Below, piece by piece: positions 42,937-54,020 of a DNA stretch of 64,000 nt. Under the pieces are notes generated by a model that did no database searches, had not been told where the DNA came from, and worked only from the letters and a program-made list of their open reading frames with translations. The DNA is from SYIM01 sp039800205 (lineage in GTDB: Bacteria > Pseudomonadota > Gammaproteobacteria > Burkholderiales > Burkholderiaceae_E), in assembly GCA_039800205.1 (NCBI GenBank), contig JBDLRB010000268.1, forward strand, positions 6,445-70,444. The letters are read 5' to 3'. Position 1 is the first letter of the stretch. Each line of letters starts with the position of its first letter. A program made the position numbers and the translations under genes.

Positions 42937-44856
42937 GTGATTCCCCAGGACTTCATCCAACAACTGCTGGGCCGCGTCGACATCGTCGAAGTGGTGGGTC
43001 GGCACGTTCAACTCCGTCGGGCCGGCGCCAATTTTCTGGGTCTGTGCCCTTTTCACGGTGAAAAATCGCCGTCGTTCACGGTCAGTCCATCCAAGCAGTT
43101 CTATCACTGCTTCGGTTGTGGGGCGCATGGGTCGGCGATCGGGTTCCTGATGGAGCATGCCGGTCTCGGTTACGTCGATGCCATTCGGGACCTCGCGCGT
43201 GATGCAGGCCTGGCGGTGCCCGAGGTCGGTCGGGCCGATGCGGCCGAGGCCGCGCGGCAGGCGGCCCGCCAGGGCGATCTGACCCGCCTGATGACCGAGG
43301 TCGCGCGGTTTTATCGAGAGCGATTACGGGACACGACGCGAGCGATCGAGTACCTGAAAGGCCGAGGCATGACAGGTGAGATGGCTGCCCGGTTCGGGAT
43401 CGGCTATGCGCCGGCGCAGTGGCGGGCACTGGAGGCGATGACGGGCGACTACGACGGCCCGGCGTTGCTTGACGCGGGTCTGGTCATCGACAACCGGGAT
43501 GAGTCCGGTCAGTCGCGCCGCTACGATCGATTTCGGGATCGCATCATGTTTCCGATCCGCAATGCGCGCGCGCAGATCGTTGGCTTTGGCGGGCGGGTGA
43601 TCGATTCCGGCGAACCCAAGTACATGAATTCGCCTGAGACGGCCGTATTTTCAAAAGGGCGCGAGATCTACGGCGTCTTCGAGTCCCGCGAAGGCATTCG
43701 TCGCGAGAACTGCGTGGTCGTTGTCGAAGGCTACATGGATGTGGTGATGCTCGCCTGCCATGGCGTCGACAATGCGGTCGCCACGCTGGGCACAGCCACC
43801 ACGGCGGACCATCTGCGCAAGCTCGTCCGTCTGGCGGACCGTCTGGTATTCGCGTTTGATGGCGATGCGGCGGGCCGAAAGGCCGCCTGGCGGGCGCTGG
43901 AAACCAGTCTGCCCTTCGTTGCGGATGACCGGCGGATCGATTTCCTGTTCCTGCCGGCCGAACACGATCCGGACAGCTTCGTTCGCGAGCAGGGGGCTTC
44001 AGCATGGCGGGACCGCCTGAATCGCACCACGTCCCTGTCGGAGCACCTGATCAGCTCGCTTGTGAGCGAGCTCGATCTCGAGCAGGCCGAAGGGCGGGCC
44101 GCGCTGATGGCCCAGGCGGGCCCCTTGTTGCGGCAGCTGGCCGCACCCGCACTGCGCATGCAGTTGGCGCACCGGATTGCCGAATTGGCCCGGCTCGATA
44201 TCCGCGAAGTCGATCGTTATCTCTCGACTCAATCTCCGAATGAGCGGCGCAGTGGTTCGGGCGCACGGGCGCAGTCGGGTGGGGCCTTTGCAGCGGGCGA
44301 TCCGGTGTCCCCCGGACGGGCGATGCCCTCGGACGCCCGCGGTGAGGGCGCGCAATGGGGGCAGGGGGAAAGCAGAAACGCCCCCCGGCGCGGGCGTGAT
44401 GGGTCGCGAACGGGCTGGGCCCGACCGGCGGTACGGATTCCGGTTGCAGCGCCCGATCTGCTCGCCAGGGTTCGCCTGCTGCTTGCCCTGCATCCAGCGC
44501 TTGCGGATCAGGTGCCGCTTGAGGCGGACTGGATCGACGCGTCGCTGCGCGATTGGGCGGAGCTCCTGAGCACCGTGCCAGCCAACAGTACGTTTGCCAA
44601 TGTCTGCGAGTGCGTGCGGGCGGCCGATCCCCAGGCGGCCGAACGACTGCAGCGCGAGGGTGTAGCCGACCCGGGCGCCTTGTCGACGCTTTCTGCCGAA
44701 GAGGCCGCCGACGAACTGCGCGGCGCGCTCGTGCAGATCGAGCAGCGCTGGGTGCGCAGCCACCTCGAACAGTTGGTCGCTTCGGGCATCCGTTCCAGCG
44801 AGGATCGTCTGCGCTACCAGTCACTTCTGGCCCGATCTAGACAGTTTCGAGCCTGA
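42937..44856 (+). CDS. dnaG: DNA primase DnaG
   Basis: 639 residues with a GTG start at 42937 and no strong ribosome-binding site. It makes RNA primers for replication. Seen: the CHC2 zinc finger CPFHGEKSPSF near residue 38 with FYHCFGCGAHG near 56, the catalytic core with RIMFPIRNARAQIVGFGGR near 198, the TOPRIM motif VVVEGYMDVVMLACHGVDN near 263-281 and FAFDGDAAGRKAAWRAL near 307. Residues about 435-490 are a Gly/Arg/Ser-rich linker before the DnaB-binding domain. The rpoD promoter lies in its last 25 bp. Confidence 0.96.
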   Translation: MIPQDFIQQLLGRVDIVEVVGRHVQLRRAGANFLGLCPFHGEKSPSFTVSPSKQFYHCFGCGAHGSAIGFLMEHAGLGYVDAIRDLARDAGLAVPEVGRADAAEAARQAARQGDLTRLMTEVARFYRERLRDTTRAIEYLKGRGMTGEMAARFGIGYAPAQWRALEAMTGDYDGPALLDAGLVIDNRDESGQSRRYDRFRDRIMFPIRNARAQIVGFGGRVIDSGEPKYMNSPETAVFSKGREIYGVFESREGIRRENCVVVVEGYMDVVMLACHGVDNAVATLGTATTADHLRKLVRLADRLVFAFDGDAAGRKAAWRALETSLPFVADDRRIDFLFLPAEHDPDSFVREQGASAWRDRLNRTTSLSEHLISSLVSELDLEQAEGRAALMAQAGPLLRQLAAPALRMQLAHRIAELARLDIREVDRYLSTQSPNERRSGSGARAQSGGAFAAGDPVSPGRAMPSDARGEGAQWGQGESRNAPRRGRDGSRTGWARPAVRIPVAAPDLLARVRLLLALHPALADQVPLEADWIDASLRDWAELLSTVPANSTFANVCECVRAADPQAAERLQREGVADPGALSTLSAEEAADELRGALVQIEQRWVRSHLEQLVASGIRSSEDRLRYQSLLARSRQFRA

Positions 44857-44867
44857 ACGGCTATAAT
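44838..44867 (+). promoter_or_regulatory. internal rpoD promoter at the end of dnaG
   Basis: TAGACA (44838-44843) and a perfect TATAAT (44862-44867) are 18 bp apart, straddling the dnaG stop, about 60 bp upstream of the rpoD GTG start. It would let rpoD be transcribed apart from dnaG. Elements seen directly; strength inferred. Confidence 0.65.
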
Positions 44868-44926
44868 GGAGGGTTCTCCCCTAATCGTCCTTCCTACCCA
44901 GAATCCTTCTATCGAAGAGGCTCATC

Positions 44927-47905
<2,979 letters not shown>

Positions 47906-47975
47906 GCGTCGCGGTGCGGGCGGTCGGGTTCGCACGCACTGTGTCGGTCGGTCGTCCCGCACCTGATTGTTCCCG

Positions 47976-48911
47976 GTGAATCCATCCGGAAGCTTCCCGG
48001 TCGGCCTCGCGTTTACGCTGGGCGCGGTCTTCCTTTGGGGAACGCAGGTTCCGGTCGCCAAAGTGCTGCTCGAGTCGATGGACAGCTTCGCTTTTGGGGC
48101 GCTGCGCTACCTGATCGCGCTGGCCGGTTTCGCCCCGATCCTCTGGTGGCGCGAGGGCTGGCGAGGGTTCTCGGTTGGGGGCCAGGGCGCTCGGCTGGCG
48201 GTCGCGGGCGGCGTCGGCCTGGCAGGGTCCACGGTACTGGTCTTTCTGGGCTTGAGTTTTACCCGCGCAGAGTCCGCAGCAATCATTCTCGCTTTGCAGC
48301 CGGGCATGACAGCGCTGGCGCAATGGGTGATCGATCGTCGTCGCCCACCCGGCTACACGCTCGCCTGCCTGGCTCTTGCCTTTATCGGGGTGCTGATGGT
48401 CATCACGCGGGGCGGCGCGGCGTTTTCTTCCGGCGCGCCCTTCGAGTGGCGCGAGTGGATCGGCAATCTGCTTGTGCTGTGTGGGTCGATGGCCTGGGTC
48501 ACGTATGTGATCAGTGCGGCGCCCTTGGCGACGTGGTCGGCTGCGCGGTTATCAACGCTCGGCAGCGCCTGGGCCGCACTGGTACTGACGCTGGTCTGGG
48601 TTATTGCGGCCTCGCTCGGTTACGCCGATCGGTCGATCCATCTCGATGCCGATGACAGCGCCCGGCTCGCTTACGTATCGGTGTTTGGCGCGATGGCCGC
48701 CATGTTCTGGTGGAATGCCGGTGTCCGCCGCATCGGTGCGCTCAATGCTGCGCTCTTTGGCTACCTGATGCCGGTCTTTGCATTTGCCCTGCGCGCGCTC
48801 GAGGGTGCGGTGTTCACGGGGGCCGAGATCGCCGGGGTGGTCCTTGTGATCGTCTCGCTTGCCGCGAATAATCTGATCGAGCGGCAGCGACGGCATCGAC
48901 GGCCCGGCTAA
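47976..48911 (+). CDS. EamA/DMT-family membrane transporter
   Basis: About 311 residues, taken from the GTG at 47976; a TTG at 47967 in the same frame is the alternative and neither has a clear ribosome-binding site. Ten predicted helices with two EamA repeats: LAFTLGAVFLWGTQVPVAKV near residue 10-29, FGALRYLIALAGFAPILWW, FTRAESAAIILALQPGMTAL near 95-114 and RIGALNAALFGYLMPVFAFAL-type last part. Metabolite exporter of unknown substrate. It lies 70 bp after rpoD and may share its transcript. Confidence 0.85.
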   Translation: MNPSGSFPVGLAFTLGAVFLWGTQVPVAKVLLESMDSFAFGALRYLIALAGFAPILWWREGWRGFSVGGQGARLAVAGGVGLAGSTVLVFLGLSFTRAESAAIILALQPGMTALAQWVIDRRRPPGYTLACLALAFIGVLMVITRGGAAFSSGAPFEWREWIGNLLVLCGSMAWVTYVISAAPLATWSAARLSTLGSAWAALVLTLVWVIAASLGYADRSIHLDADDSARLAYVSVFGAMAAMFWWNAGVRRIGALNAALFGYLMPVFAFALRALEGAVFTGAEIAGVVLVIVSLAANNLIERQRRHRRPG

Positions 48912-48922
48912 AATACCGCCAC

Positions 48923-49001
<79 letters not shown>

Positions 49002-49107
49002 GTTGCTTTCAGTTCTGCCCCAATGGGGGCGCCGATTCAGTCCGAGCATGTCGTCTGATTCCGGATTTTACGGACTCTCTTTCCGGTATTTTTGATAGCA
49101 TGCGGGC

Positions 49108-50346
49108 ATGAACGCTTCAAGCCTGTTTCGGCGTCATATCCAGGTCTGCATCGCGGAGGCGATGGCTGATACGCCTGTGGTTCTTTTAGCGGGACCCCGT
49201 CAGGCAGGCAAGACGACGCTCGTGCGTCAGATGGCCGGGAGCGGAGCGCGTTACCTGACCATGGATGATCAGCTGACCTTGTTGTCTGCCCAGGAGGACC
49301 CGGTGGGCATGATTCGCAGCCTGGACCGGGCTGTGATTGACGAAATTCAACGCGCCCCGTCCCTGCTGCTGGCGATCAAGAAAAGCGTTGACGAGGATCG
49401 GCGGCCGGGCCGGTTTTTGATCACCGGTTCAGCCAATTTGATGGTCTGGCCCACCGTGGCTGATTCGCTGGCGGGGCGGATGGAGACCTTGTCGCTTCTG
49501 CCCTTGTCGCAAAGCGAAATGGAGGGGCGAACCCGTAACTGGCTGGACAGCGCGTTTGCGGGCCTGTTGCCCGGGCCAGGCTCCGCTTCGGGTACGGATG
49601 ATCTTGTTGGGCGGGTATTGCGCGGGGGCTACCCTGAATCGGTCTCGCGTTCTACGCCCAGGCGAAGGACGGCCTGGGCGCGGCAATACATCAATGCCCT
49701 CATCACGCGTGATGTGCGAGACGTATCTGGTATCGAAAAGCTCGATCACTTGCCGCGATTCTTGCGCGCCTTGGCGCAGACCGCAGGGCAAATGTGCAAT
49801 TTCACCCAACTCGGCGGGCAGGTCGGCCTGGATGCGAAGACGGCGGCCAAGTACGTCGGTGTATTGGAGCAGATGTATCTGCTCAGACGGGTTGACGTTT
49901 GGGCGCGTCATCGCCTGAATCGTGTCGTGAAGTCACCGAAGTTGCAGTTCATCGACTCGGGTCTGTTGGCCACCTTGCTGGACTTGACCGATGATGAGGT
50001 CCAACGCAACAGGACCCGGTTTGGGGTCGCCCTCGAGACCTTCGTATTTTCTGAGCTGCTCAAGCACGCGACGGCCTCTCAGGGCGAATACCGGCTGCTC
50101 TACTACCGCGATGCAGACAAGGTCGAAGTGGACGTCGTGATCGAGAACGCCGCCGGGCAGCTGGTGGGTGTCGAAGTCAAGGCTGGCGCCACGGTCAAGG
50201 CGACCGATCTGCGGGGACTCAAAAAGCTTGCTGCTTTGGCTGGCAAAGACTTCAGGATGGGCGTATTGCTCTACGACGGTGACGAGACCCTGCCGCTGGG
50301 CGATGGCATCTGGGCTGCGCCCTTGTCTACATTGTGGGGCAGATAA
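49108..50346 (+). CDS. AAA-family ATPase with DUF4143 domain
   Basis: 412 residues. Walker A AGPRQAGKTTLVRQM near residue 28-42, Walker B AVIDEIQRAPSLLLAIK near 74-90, sensor FLITGSANL near 105 and LAGRMETLSLLPLSQSE near 125. The C-terminal DUF4143 part has EVDVVIE and GVEVKAG near 341-357, which fits a PD-(D/E)xK nuclease-like core (D...ExK). Such proteins are common on islands and their role is mostly unknown. It sits between tRNA-Ile2/Met and the degenerate tRNA copy at 50660. No ribosome-binding site is obvious. Confidence 0.87.
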   Translation: MNASSLFRRHIQVCIAEAMADTPVVLLAGPRQAGKTTLVRQMAGSGARYLTMDDQLTLLSAQEDPVGMIRSLDRAVIDEIQRAPSLLLAIKKSVDEDRRPGRFLITGSANLMVWPTVADSLAGRMETLSLLPLSQSEMEGRTRNWLDSAFAGLLPGPGSASGTDDLVGRVLRGGYPESVSRSTPRRRTAWARQYINALITRDVRDVSGIEKLDHLPRFLRALAQTAGQMCNFTQLGGQVGLDAKTAAKYVGVLEQMYLLRRVDVWARHRLNRVVKSPKLQFIDSGLLATLLDLTDDEVQRNRTRFGVALETFVFSELLKHATASQGEYRLLYYRDADKVEVDVVIENAAGQLVGVEVKAGATVKATDLRGLKKLAALAGKDFRMGVLLYDGDETLPLGDGIWAAPLSTLWGR

Positions 50347-50375
50347 TCCGGAATGGTCTGCTCGGCGATGCTCAT

Positions 50376-50633
50376 TCAATCGCCGCGCAACTGACTTGAT
50401 GGGGCGAACTGCAGCACTGACCCGCTGATTTTTCCTACTGGTCGCTGGATACGCACCGTGCCGTCGGGCACGCGGAAGAAAATCACATAATTGCCCAAGG
50501 CCGCCCTGCGTCGCCCGGGGGTCAAGTCCTCGCGTCTGACATAGCCCAGCGGGGCACGACCGATGCGTTGGCATTGACCTGCCGCGTTTCCGTGCACCAT
50601 AGCCCCGTGGTTAAGGCAAACAGGCCGCCTCAC
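50376..50633 (-). pseudogene. remnant of a ParE/RelE-family toxin gene
   Basis: The open frame codes 85 residues. Its middle part, RIGRAPLGYVRREDLTPGRR followed by AALGNYVIFFRVPDGTVRI and QRPVGKI, matches the C-terminal half of ParE/RelE toxins (conserved GNYVIFYR-type strand and following beta strand). The toxin's N-terminal helices are missing, and no antitoxin is seen nearby. The 5' side runs into the degenerate tRNA copy about 25 bp away. Identification rests on the recognisable YVIFFRV core. The gap 50347-50773 otherwise holds no coding sequence I can support. Confidence 0.5.
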
Positions 50634-50659
50634 GGAAAATATTGAGTTTTCAGAGAAGA

Positions 50660-50707
50660 GGGCTCATAGTCCCCTGCTGCCGGGTTCGACTCCGGGGGCG
50701 CCTACCA
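50660..50707 (+). repeat. degenerate copy of tRNA-Ile2/Met 3' half
   Basis: These 48 nt match 48954-49001 (anticodon arm, variable loop, T arm, acceptor 3' strand, CCA) at 41 of 48 positions, and the match continues into TTGC after CCA. The T loop CGGGTTCGACT is intact. It cannot be a functional tRNA because the 5' half is absent; a vague D-arm-like AGCCCCGTGGTTAAGGCA lies at 50601. This fits an attachment-site remnant of an element integrated into the tRNA at 48923. Confidence 0.75.
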
Positions 50708-50773
50708 ATTGCGATGCAGGCACGCTACGGGAACGGATGCGCTTCCCGGCAAGCGACACAGCCAGAGGGATCA

Positions 50774-51286
50774 ATGGTCACATCAAGAATGAGCGCGCCG
50801 CACGCCAGCCTTGAACTGGCCTTGTGGCAGGCCGAGGCCGACGCAACGAGCAGCAGCGATCTTTACATCCGGTTGACGCAGATGGGACTTCCCCCCGAAG
50901 TCGCCATTCGGCTGAAGGAGCTGCTGGAATTCGCCAGGCCGATCGGTGACAAGCTGGTCAGTCTCGGCAAGATCATTGTGATCAAGCTGATCGAGTTCAT
51001 CGAGGCGCATCCCAATCTGGCGACGGGCATCGCCTTGGGCGCGGCCTTGTCGTCCCTGATCGCTGCGATTCCTTTCCTCGGGCCCATCCTGGCTCCCATT
51101 GCTTTGCCCTTGGGCATTGCAGCGGGTGCCGTGACGGGCCATCGCATGGACCGGGCCGAAGGGGATGCGCTGAATGGCGACATCGGTGTCACCCGTATCG
51201 CTCAGGATGTGATCGAGATCGCTCGTGCGTTCTTTCAGTTGTTGATCGAGACGCTGGGGGCGGTGTCTGCTGAAATCAGCCGTTAA
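50774..51286 (+). CDS. uncharacterised protein with glycine-rich hydrophobic segment
   Basis: 170 residues from the ATG at 50774, which follows an AGAGGGA site. I do not recognise the family. Residues 1-75 are soluble and charged, with MGLPPEVAIRLKELLEFARP; residues 76-92 are amphipathic; then residues about 98-140 form a hydrophobic Ala/Gly-rich stretch (NLATGIALGAALSSLIAAIP, then FLGPILAPIALPLGIAAGAV) like a glycine-zipper hairpin; the tail is helical. It is 7 bp before the next gene, with a similar hydrophobic segment, so they probably form a two-gene unit. Function unknown; membrane association inferred. Confidence 0.7.
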   Translation: MVTSRMSAPHASLELALWQAEADATSSSDLYIRLTQMGLPPEVAIRLKELLEFARPIGDKLVSLGKIIVIKLIEFIEAHPNLATGIALGAALSSLIAAIPFLGPILAPIALPLGIAAGAVTGHRMDRAEGDALNGDIGVTRIAQDVIEIARAFFQLLIETLGAVSAEISR

Positions 51287-51293
51287 CCCTGCG

Positions 51294-51857
51294 ATGGAAC
51301 CGCCCAAGGCCGTCAGCAAGAAGCAACTGCTGAAGGTCATCGATGACCTGGAGGCCTCGCCCTCGGACCGCGTGCGCATACTCGGCGATGTGGGCATTAC
51401 CTCATTGGGGATCGGCCTCGGTGCTGCAGCGGCCGGTACGGTCGCTACGATGGCCGGGGCTACGGCGATTCCCGTGGTAACAACGGCCGCTTCCTGGGTT
51501 GGCGTGACCGCTGTGGCCACAACCCCTGCGGGCTGGGTGGTCGGCGCAGCGCTGGCGGGTGGGGCGCTGGCCTACGGTGTGTCGCGTCTGATCCGTGATG
51601 GTGGTTTGTCCGAGGGGCGCAAGCGCGAGTTGCTTCAGGTGTACCGGGAGCGACTTCAGGAGATCTCGCACCGCGAACGCGCGCAGGACATTTCCGTGCC
51701 CGATCGAAATCGATTCATCATTGCCTTGCGGGAACTCATCGAAAAAGAGGCGATCTCGCCCCAGAAGGCTTTTCAGCTGATCGAGGCCGTCGAGCGCGGC
51801 CTGATGCCTCTGTCCCAGGCCTATGCCTTGGTGGTGGAGATGCTGGAGGAGGAGTGA
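51294..51857 (+). CDS. uncharacterised protein with long Gly/Ala-rich hydrophobic segment
   Basis: 187 residues, unrecognised. Residues 1-32 are charged (KAVSKKQLLKVIDDLEASPS), residues about 33-102 are uncharged and rich in Gly, Ala, Thr and Val (GIGLGAAAAGTVATMAGATA, then WVVGAALAGGALAYGVSRLI), and residues 105-187 are strongly helical and charged with RKRELLQVYRERLQEISHRE and KEAISPQKAFQLIEAVERGL. The layout recalls glycine-zipper or pore-forming hairpin proteins, but I see no match to a named toxin. Ribosome-binding site is weak, suggesting coupling to the gene 7 bp before. Confidence 0.7.
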   Translation: MEPPKAVSKKQLLKVIDDLEASPSDRVRILGDVGITSLGIGLGAAAAGTVATMAGATAIPVVTTAASWVGVTAVATTPAGWVVGAALAGGALAYGVSRLIRDGGLSEGRKRELLQVYRERLQEISHRERAQDISVPDRNRFIIALRELIEKEAISPQKAFQLIEAVERGLMPLSQAYALVVEMLEEE

Positions 51858-51864
51858 GGGCCCC

Positions 51865-52161
51865 CTACCCCTCATACCCCGCCACCACCAGCACATAGCC
51901 GTCCGCATTGTCCAGGCGGTGCTGGAGGATGGCCTGATAGGCGGCTGAGCGATACCAGTCCCGGGCGGCCTGCACGCTGGGGAACTCGATCACGACATTG
52001 CGCGGGCCGGAAGGGTCGCCATCCAGTACCACTGCATCGCCGCCGCGTACCAGGAAGCGCCCACCGAACGGCTCCAGGGTTGGCTGCACCTGGCTGCTGT
52101 AGGCCGTGTAGCCTGCGGCGTTGCGAACCGTCAACTGGCCGATCAGATAGCCCTTGCTCAT
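51865..52161 (-). CDS. DUF1330 family protein
   Basis: 98 residues with an AAGGAG site. Dimeric alpha-beta barrel fold as in DUF1330: KGYLIGQLTVRNAAGYTAY at the N-terminus, EPFGGRFLVRGGD near residue 31, RNVVIEFPSVQAARDWYRSA near 54-73 and AYQAILQHRLDNADGYVLVV near 74-93. The family is of unknown function and turns up in catabolic clusters. It lies 43 bp downstream of the Bug gene and is probably the last of that minus-strand group. Confidence 0.88.
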   Translation of the reverse strand: MSKGYLIGQLTVRNAAGYTAYSSQVQPTLEPFGGRFLVRGGDAVVLDGDPSGPRNVVIEFPSVQAARDWYRSAAYQAILQHRLDNADGYVLVVAGYEG

Positions 52162-52204
52162 CCTGCTCTCCTTGAATGGGGTGCGATGTGAATCCAGCTC
52201 CGAC

Positions 52205-53179
52205 TCAGTCCGGCTTCATGCCCGCCTTGCGGGCCACCTCGCCCCAACGACGGTAGTTGTCCTCGATCAGCGCCTGAGCCTCTTTGGGCGTGGTGTTGAC
52301 CCCCGGTTTGACGCCGGCCTTCAGGAGTTTGCTGCGGACGTCGGCACGCGCGAGCGCTGCGTTCAGGGCCTTGTTCAAGGTGTTGATGGCACTTGCCGGG
52401 GTCCCGGCCGGTGCCTGTAACACATGCCAGCCCGTGACGTTGACGGCCAGCCCCTGCTCGATCAGGGTAGGCACCGTCGGCGCGGTGTCTTCACGCTGCG
52501 CACTGGTGACCCCGACCAGTTTGACCCGGCCATCCGCCGCGTAGGGGACAGCGAGCGAGAGCGGTGCAACCATCGCCTCCACCTGGCCACCCATCAGCGC
52601 CATGATGGCCGGCGCCGAACCCTTGAACGGGATGTGCACCAGATCGATGCCGGCCGACTGCTTGAGTTGCTCCATCGCGACCTGGGACAGGCTGCCATTA
52701 CCCCAGGAGCTGAAGTTCAGCTTGCCGGGATTCTGCTTGGCGTGGGCGATGAAGCCCGCGACATTCTGGGCGGGCACTTTGGGGGCCAGAACGAGTGCGA
52801 AGGCAAAGGTGTCCACAACGCCGATGCTGGTGAAGTCCTTGATCGGGTCGTAGGGCAAGGACTTGCGAAGCACCGGGTTGAGCGCATGGGTCTCGGTCAC
52901 GGACACGAAGAGCGTGTGACCATCCGGGGTGGCGCGTGCGACCGCTTCCGCGCCGATGGCCCCGTTCGCACCCGCGCGGTTATCGATGATGACGCTTTGC
53001 TTGAGTTCCTCGCCCATCGCCTGACCGACGATACGGTTGACGATGTCAACGTTCCCGCCGGGCGCAAAGCCGAGGACGATCCGAACGGGCTTATTGGGGA
53101 ATGCGAGGACCGACCCCGCGAATCCAGCGAATCCCGCGAACAAGAGTGCTGCGACGGCGAAAAGCGGCGGGCGTTTCAT
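52205..53179 (-). CDS. Bug-family (TctC) tripartite tricarboxylate transporter substrate-binding protein
   Basis: 324 residues from the Met at 53179, with AAGGAG upstream. A signal peptide (PPLFAVAALLFAGFAGFAGS) ends at an ALAFP cleavage region; the mature part begins FPNKPVRIVLGFAPGGNVD, the Bug hallmark, and has DNRAGANGAIGAEAVARATP near residue 70-89 and GWHVLQAPAGTPASAINTLN near 250. Bug proteins bind carboxylates in the periplasm. No TctA or TctB subunits are seen, which is common in Burkholderiales. It lies 13 bp downstream of the racemase-family gene. Confidence 0.93.
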   Translation of the reverse strand: MKRPPLFAVAALLFAGFAGFAGSVLAFPNKPVRIVLGFAPGGNVDIVNRIVGQAMGEELKQSVIIDNRAGANGAIGAEAVARATPDGHTLFVSVTETHALNPVLRKSLPYDPIKDFTSIGVVDTFAFALVLAPKVPAQNVAGFIAHAKQNPGKLNFSSWGNGSLSQVAMEQLKQSAGIDLVHIPFKGSAPAIMALMGGQVEAMVAPLSLAVPYAADGRVKLVGVTSAQREDTAPTVPTLIEQGLAVNVTGWHVLQAPAGTPASAINTLNKALNAALARADVRSKLLKAGVKPGVNTTPKEAQALIEDNYRRWGEVARKAGMKPD

Positions 53180-53192
53180 GATCGATTCTCCT

Positions 53193-53912
53193 TTATTGGG
53201 ACAGAAGTCTGCCGTAGCCGGCAACCTTGGCATTGCAGCCGGCCACACGTAGCGCATTCCACATGCTGGCCGTGGCGCTGGAGATCACCGGTTTACCTAG
53301 TGCCTCTTCCAGCTTACCCAGCACTTCGATGGTCGGCATCCCCAGCCCGCTCATGAAGGCCGCCTGCGCGGCCGGGCTGTCCACCTGACGCGCCAGCGCT
53401 TCGGCCCGCTCGGGTGTTTCCTCGTAAATGTTCTTGACGTCGGGAAGATTGCCCCACGAGACGACCTCGATCCCGTTGGCTTCGAGGAATGACTTGGATT
53501 TCAGGGTCGCTTCGGCGCTGTACGGCGTGCCCAGTGCGATGCGTTGCGCACCCAGATGCCGCAGTGCAAGCAGCACGCTGCCGAATGCCGTGATGAACGG
53601 AATGCCGCTTGCGCGCGTCAGGCGCTCAATCAAGGCCGCTTCACCTGCCTTGCCTAGGGTATAGCTGGTCGCGGTGTGCGCCATGACGATCACCGCGGGC
53701 TTGACGAGCGCCATCAATTCGACGTTTTCGTCCAGATGCGCAATCTGACTTCGGTTGCGCTCTTCCTGTCCCTCATGGGAGCCGGTGACGCCGCCCGCGG
53801 TCATGCGGTGAAAATGGACGCTCACGCCCGGGGGGGCCAGACGGATCATCTCGCCCTCCACGACGGGGTTGCCTGGGGGGACGAGAAAGCCGAGCCGGAT
53901 CGAGGCGGTCAT
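53193..53912 (-). CDS. Asp/Glu racemase superfamily (maleate isomerase/arylmalonate decarboxylase-like) protein lacking catalytic Cys
   Basis: 239 residues. The fold and motifs fit the maleate cis-trans isomerase/AMDase branch: RLGFLVPPGNPVVEGEMIRL at the N-terminus, VMAHTATSYTLG near 77-88, MSGLGMPTIEVLGKLEEALG near 187-206 and GKPVISSATASMWNALR. At the two positions where the family has catalytic cysteines, this protein has His79 and Gly189; its only Cys is near the C-terminus. So either the chemistry differs or the protein binds without catalysis. Co-transcribed with the Bug gene. Confidence 0.85.
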   Translation of the reverse strand: MTASIRLGFLVPPGNPVVEGEMIRLAPPGVSVHFHRMTAGGVTGSHEGQEERNRSQIAHLDENVELMALVKPAVIVMAHTATSYTLGKAGEAALIERLTRASGIPFITAFGSVLLALRHLGAQRIALGTPYSAEATLKSKSFLEANGIEVVSWGNLPDVKNIYEETPERAEALARQVDSPAAQAAFMSGLGMPTIEVLGKLEEALGKPVISSATASMWNALRVAGCNAKVAGYGRLLSQ

Positions 53913-54020
53913 GGGTGCGCACCAGAAAAACCGATCCGGCTGAATACCATGGGGGACGCCGGAGCGTCAATGCCGCGGGCCGGGCGAGCACCGCTCGATC
54001 GACGGCCGACGCGCCTTGCC

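Noticed and set aside
51294..51857. Pore-forming colicin assignment for the Gly/Ala-rich protein
   Set aside because: The hydrophobic stretch is similar in kind but far from the C-terminus, no receptor or translocation domain is seen, and no specific motif supports a bacteriocin call.
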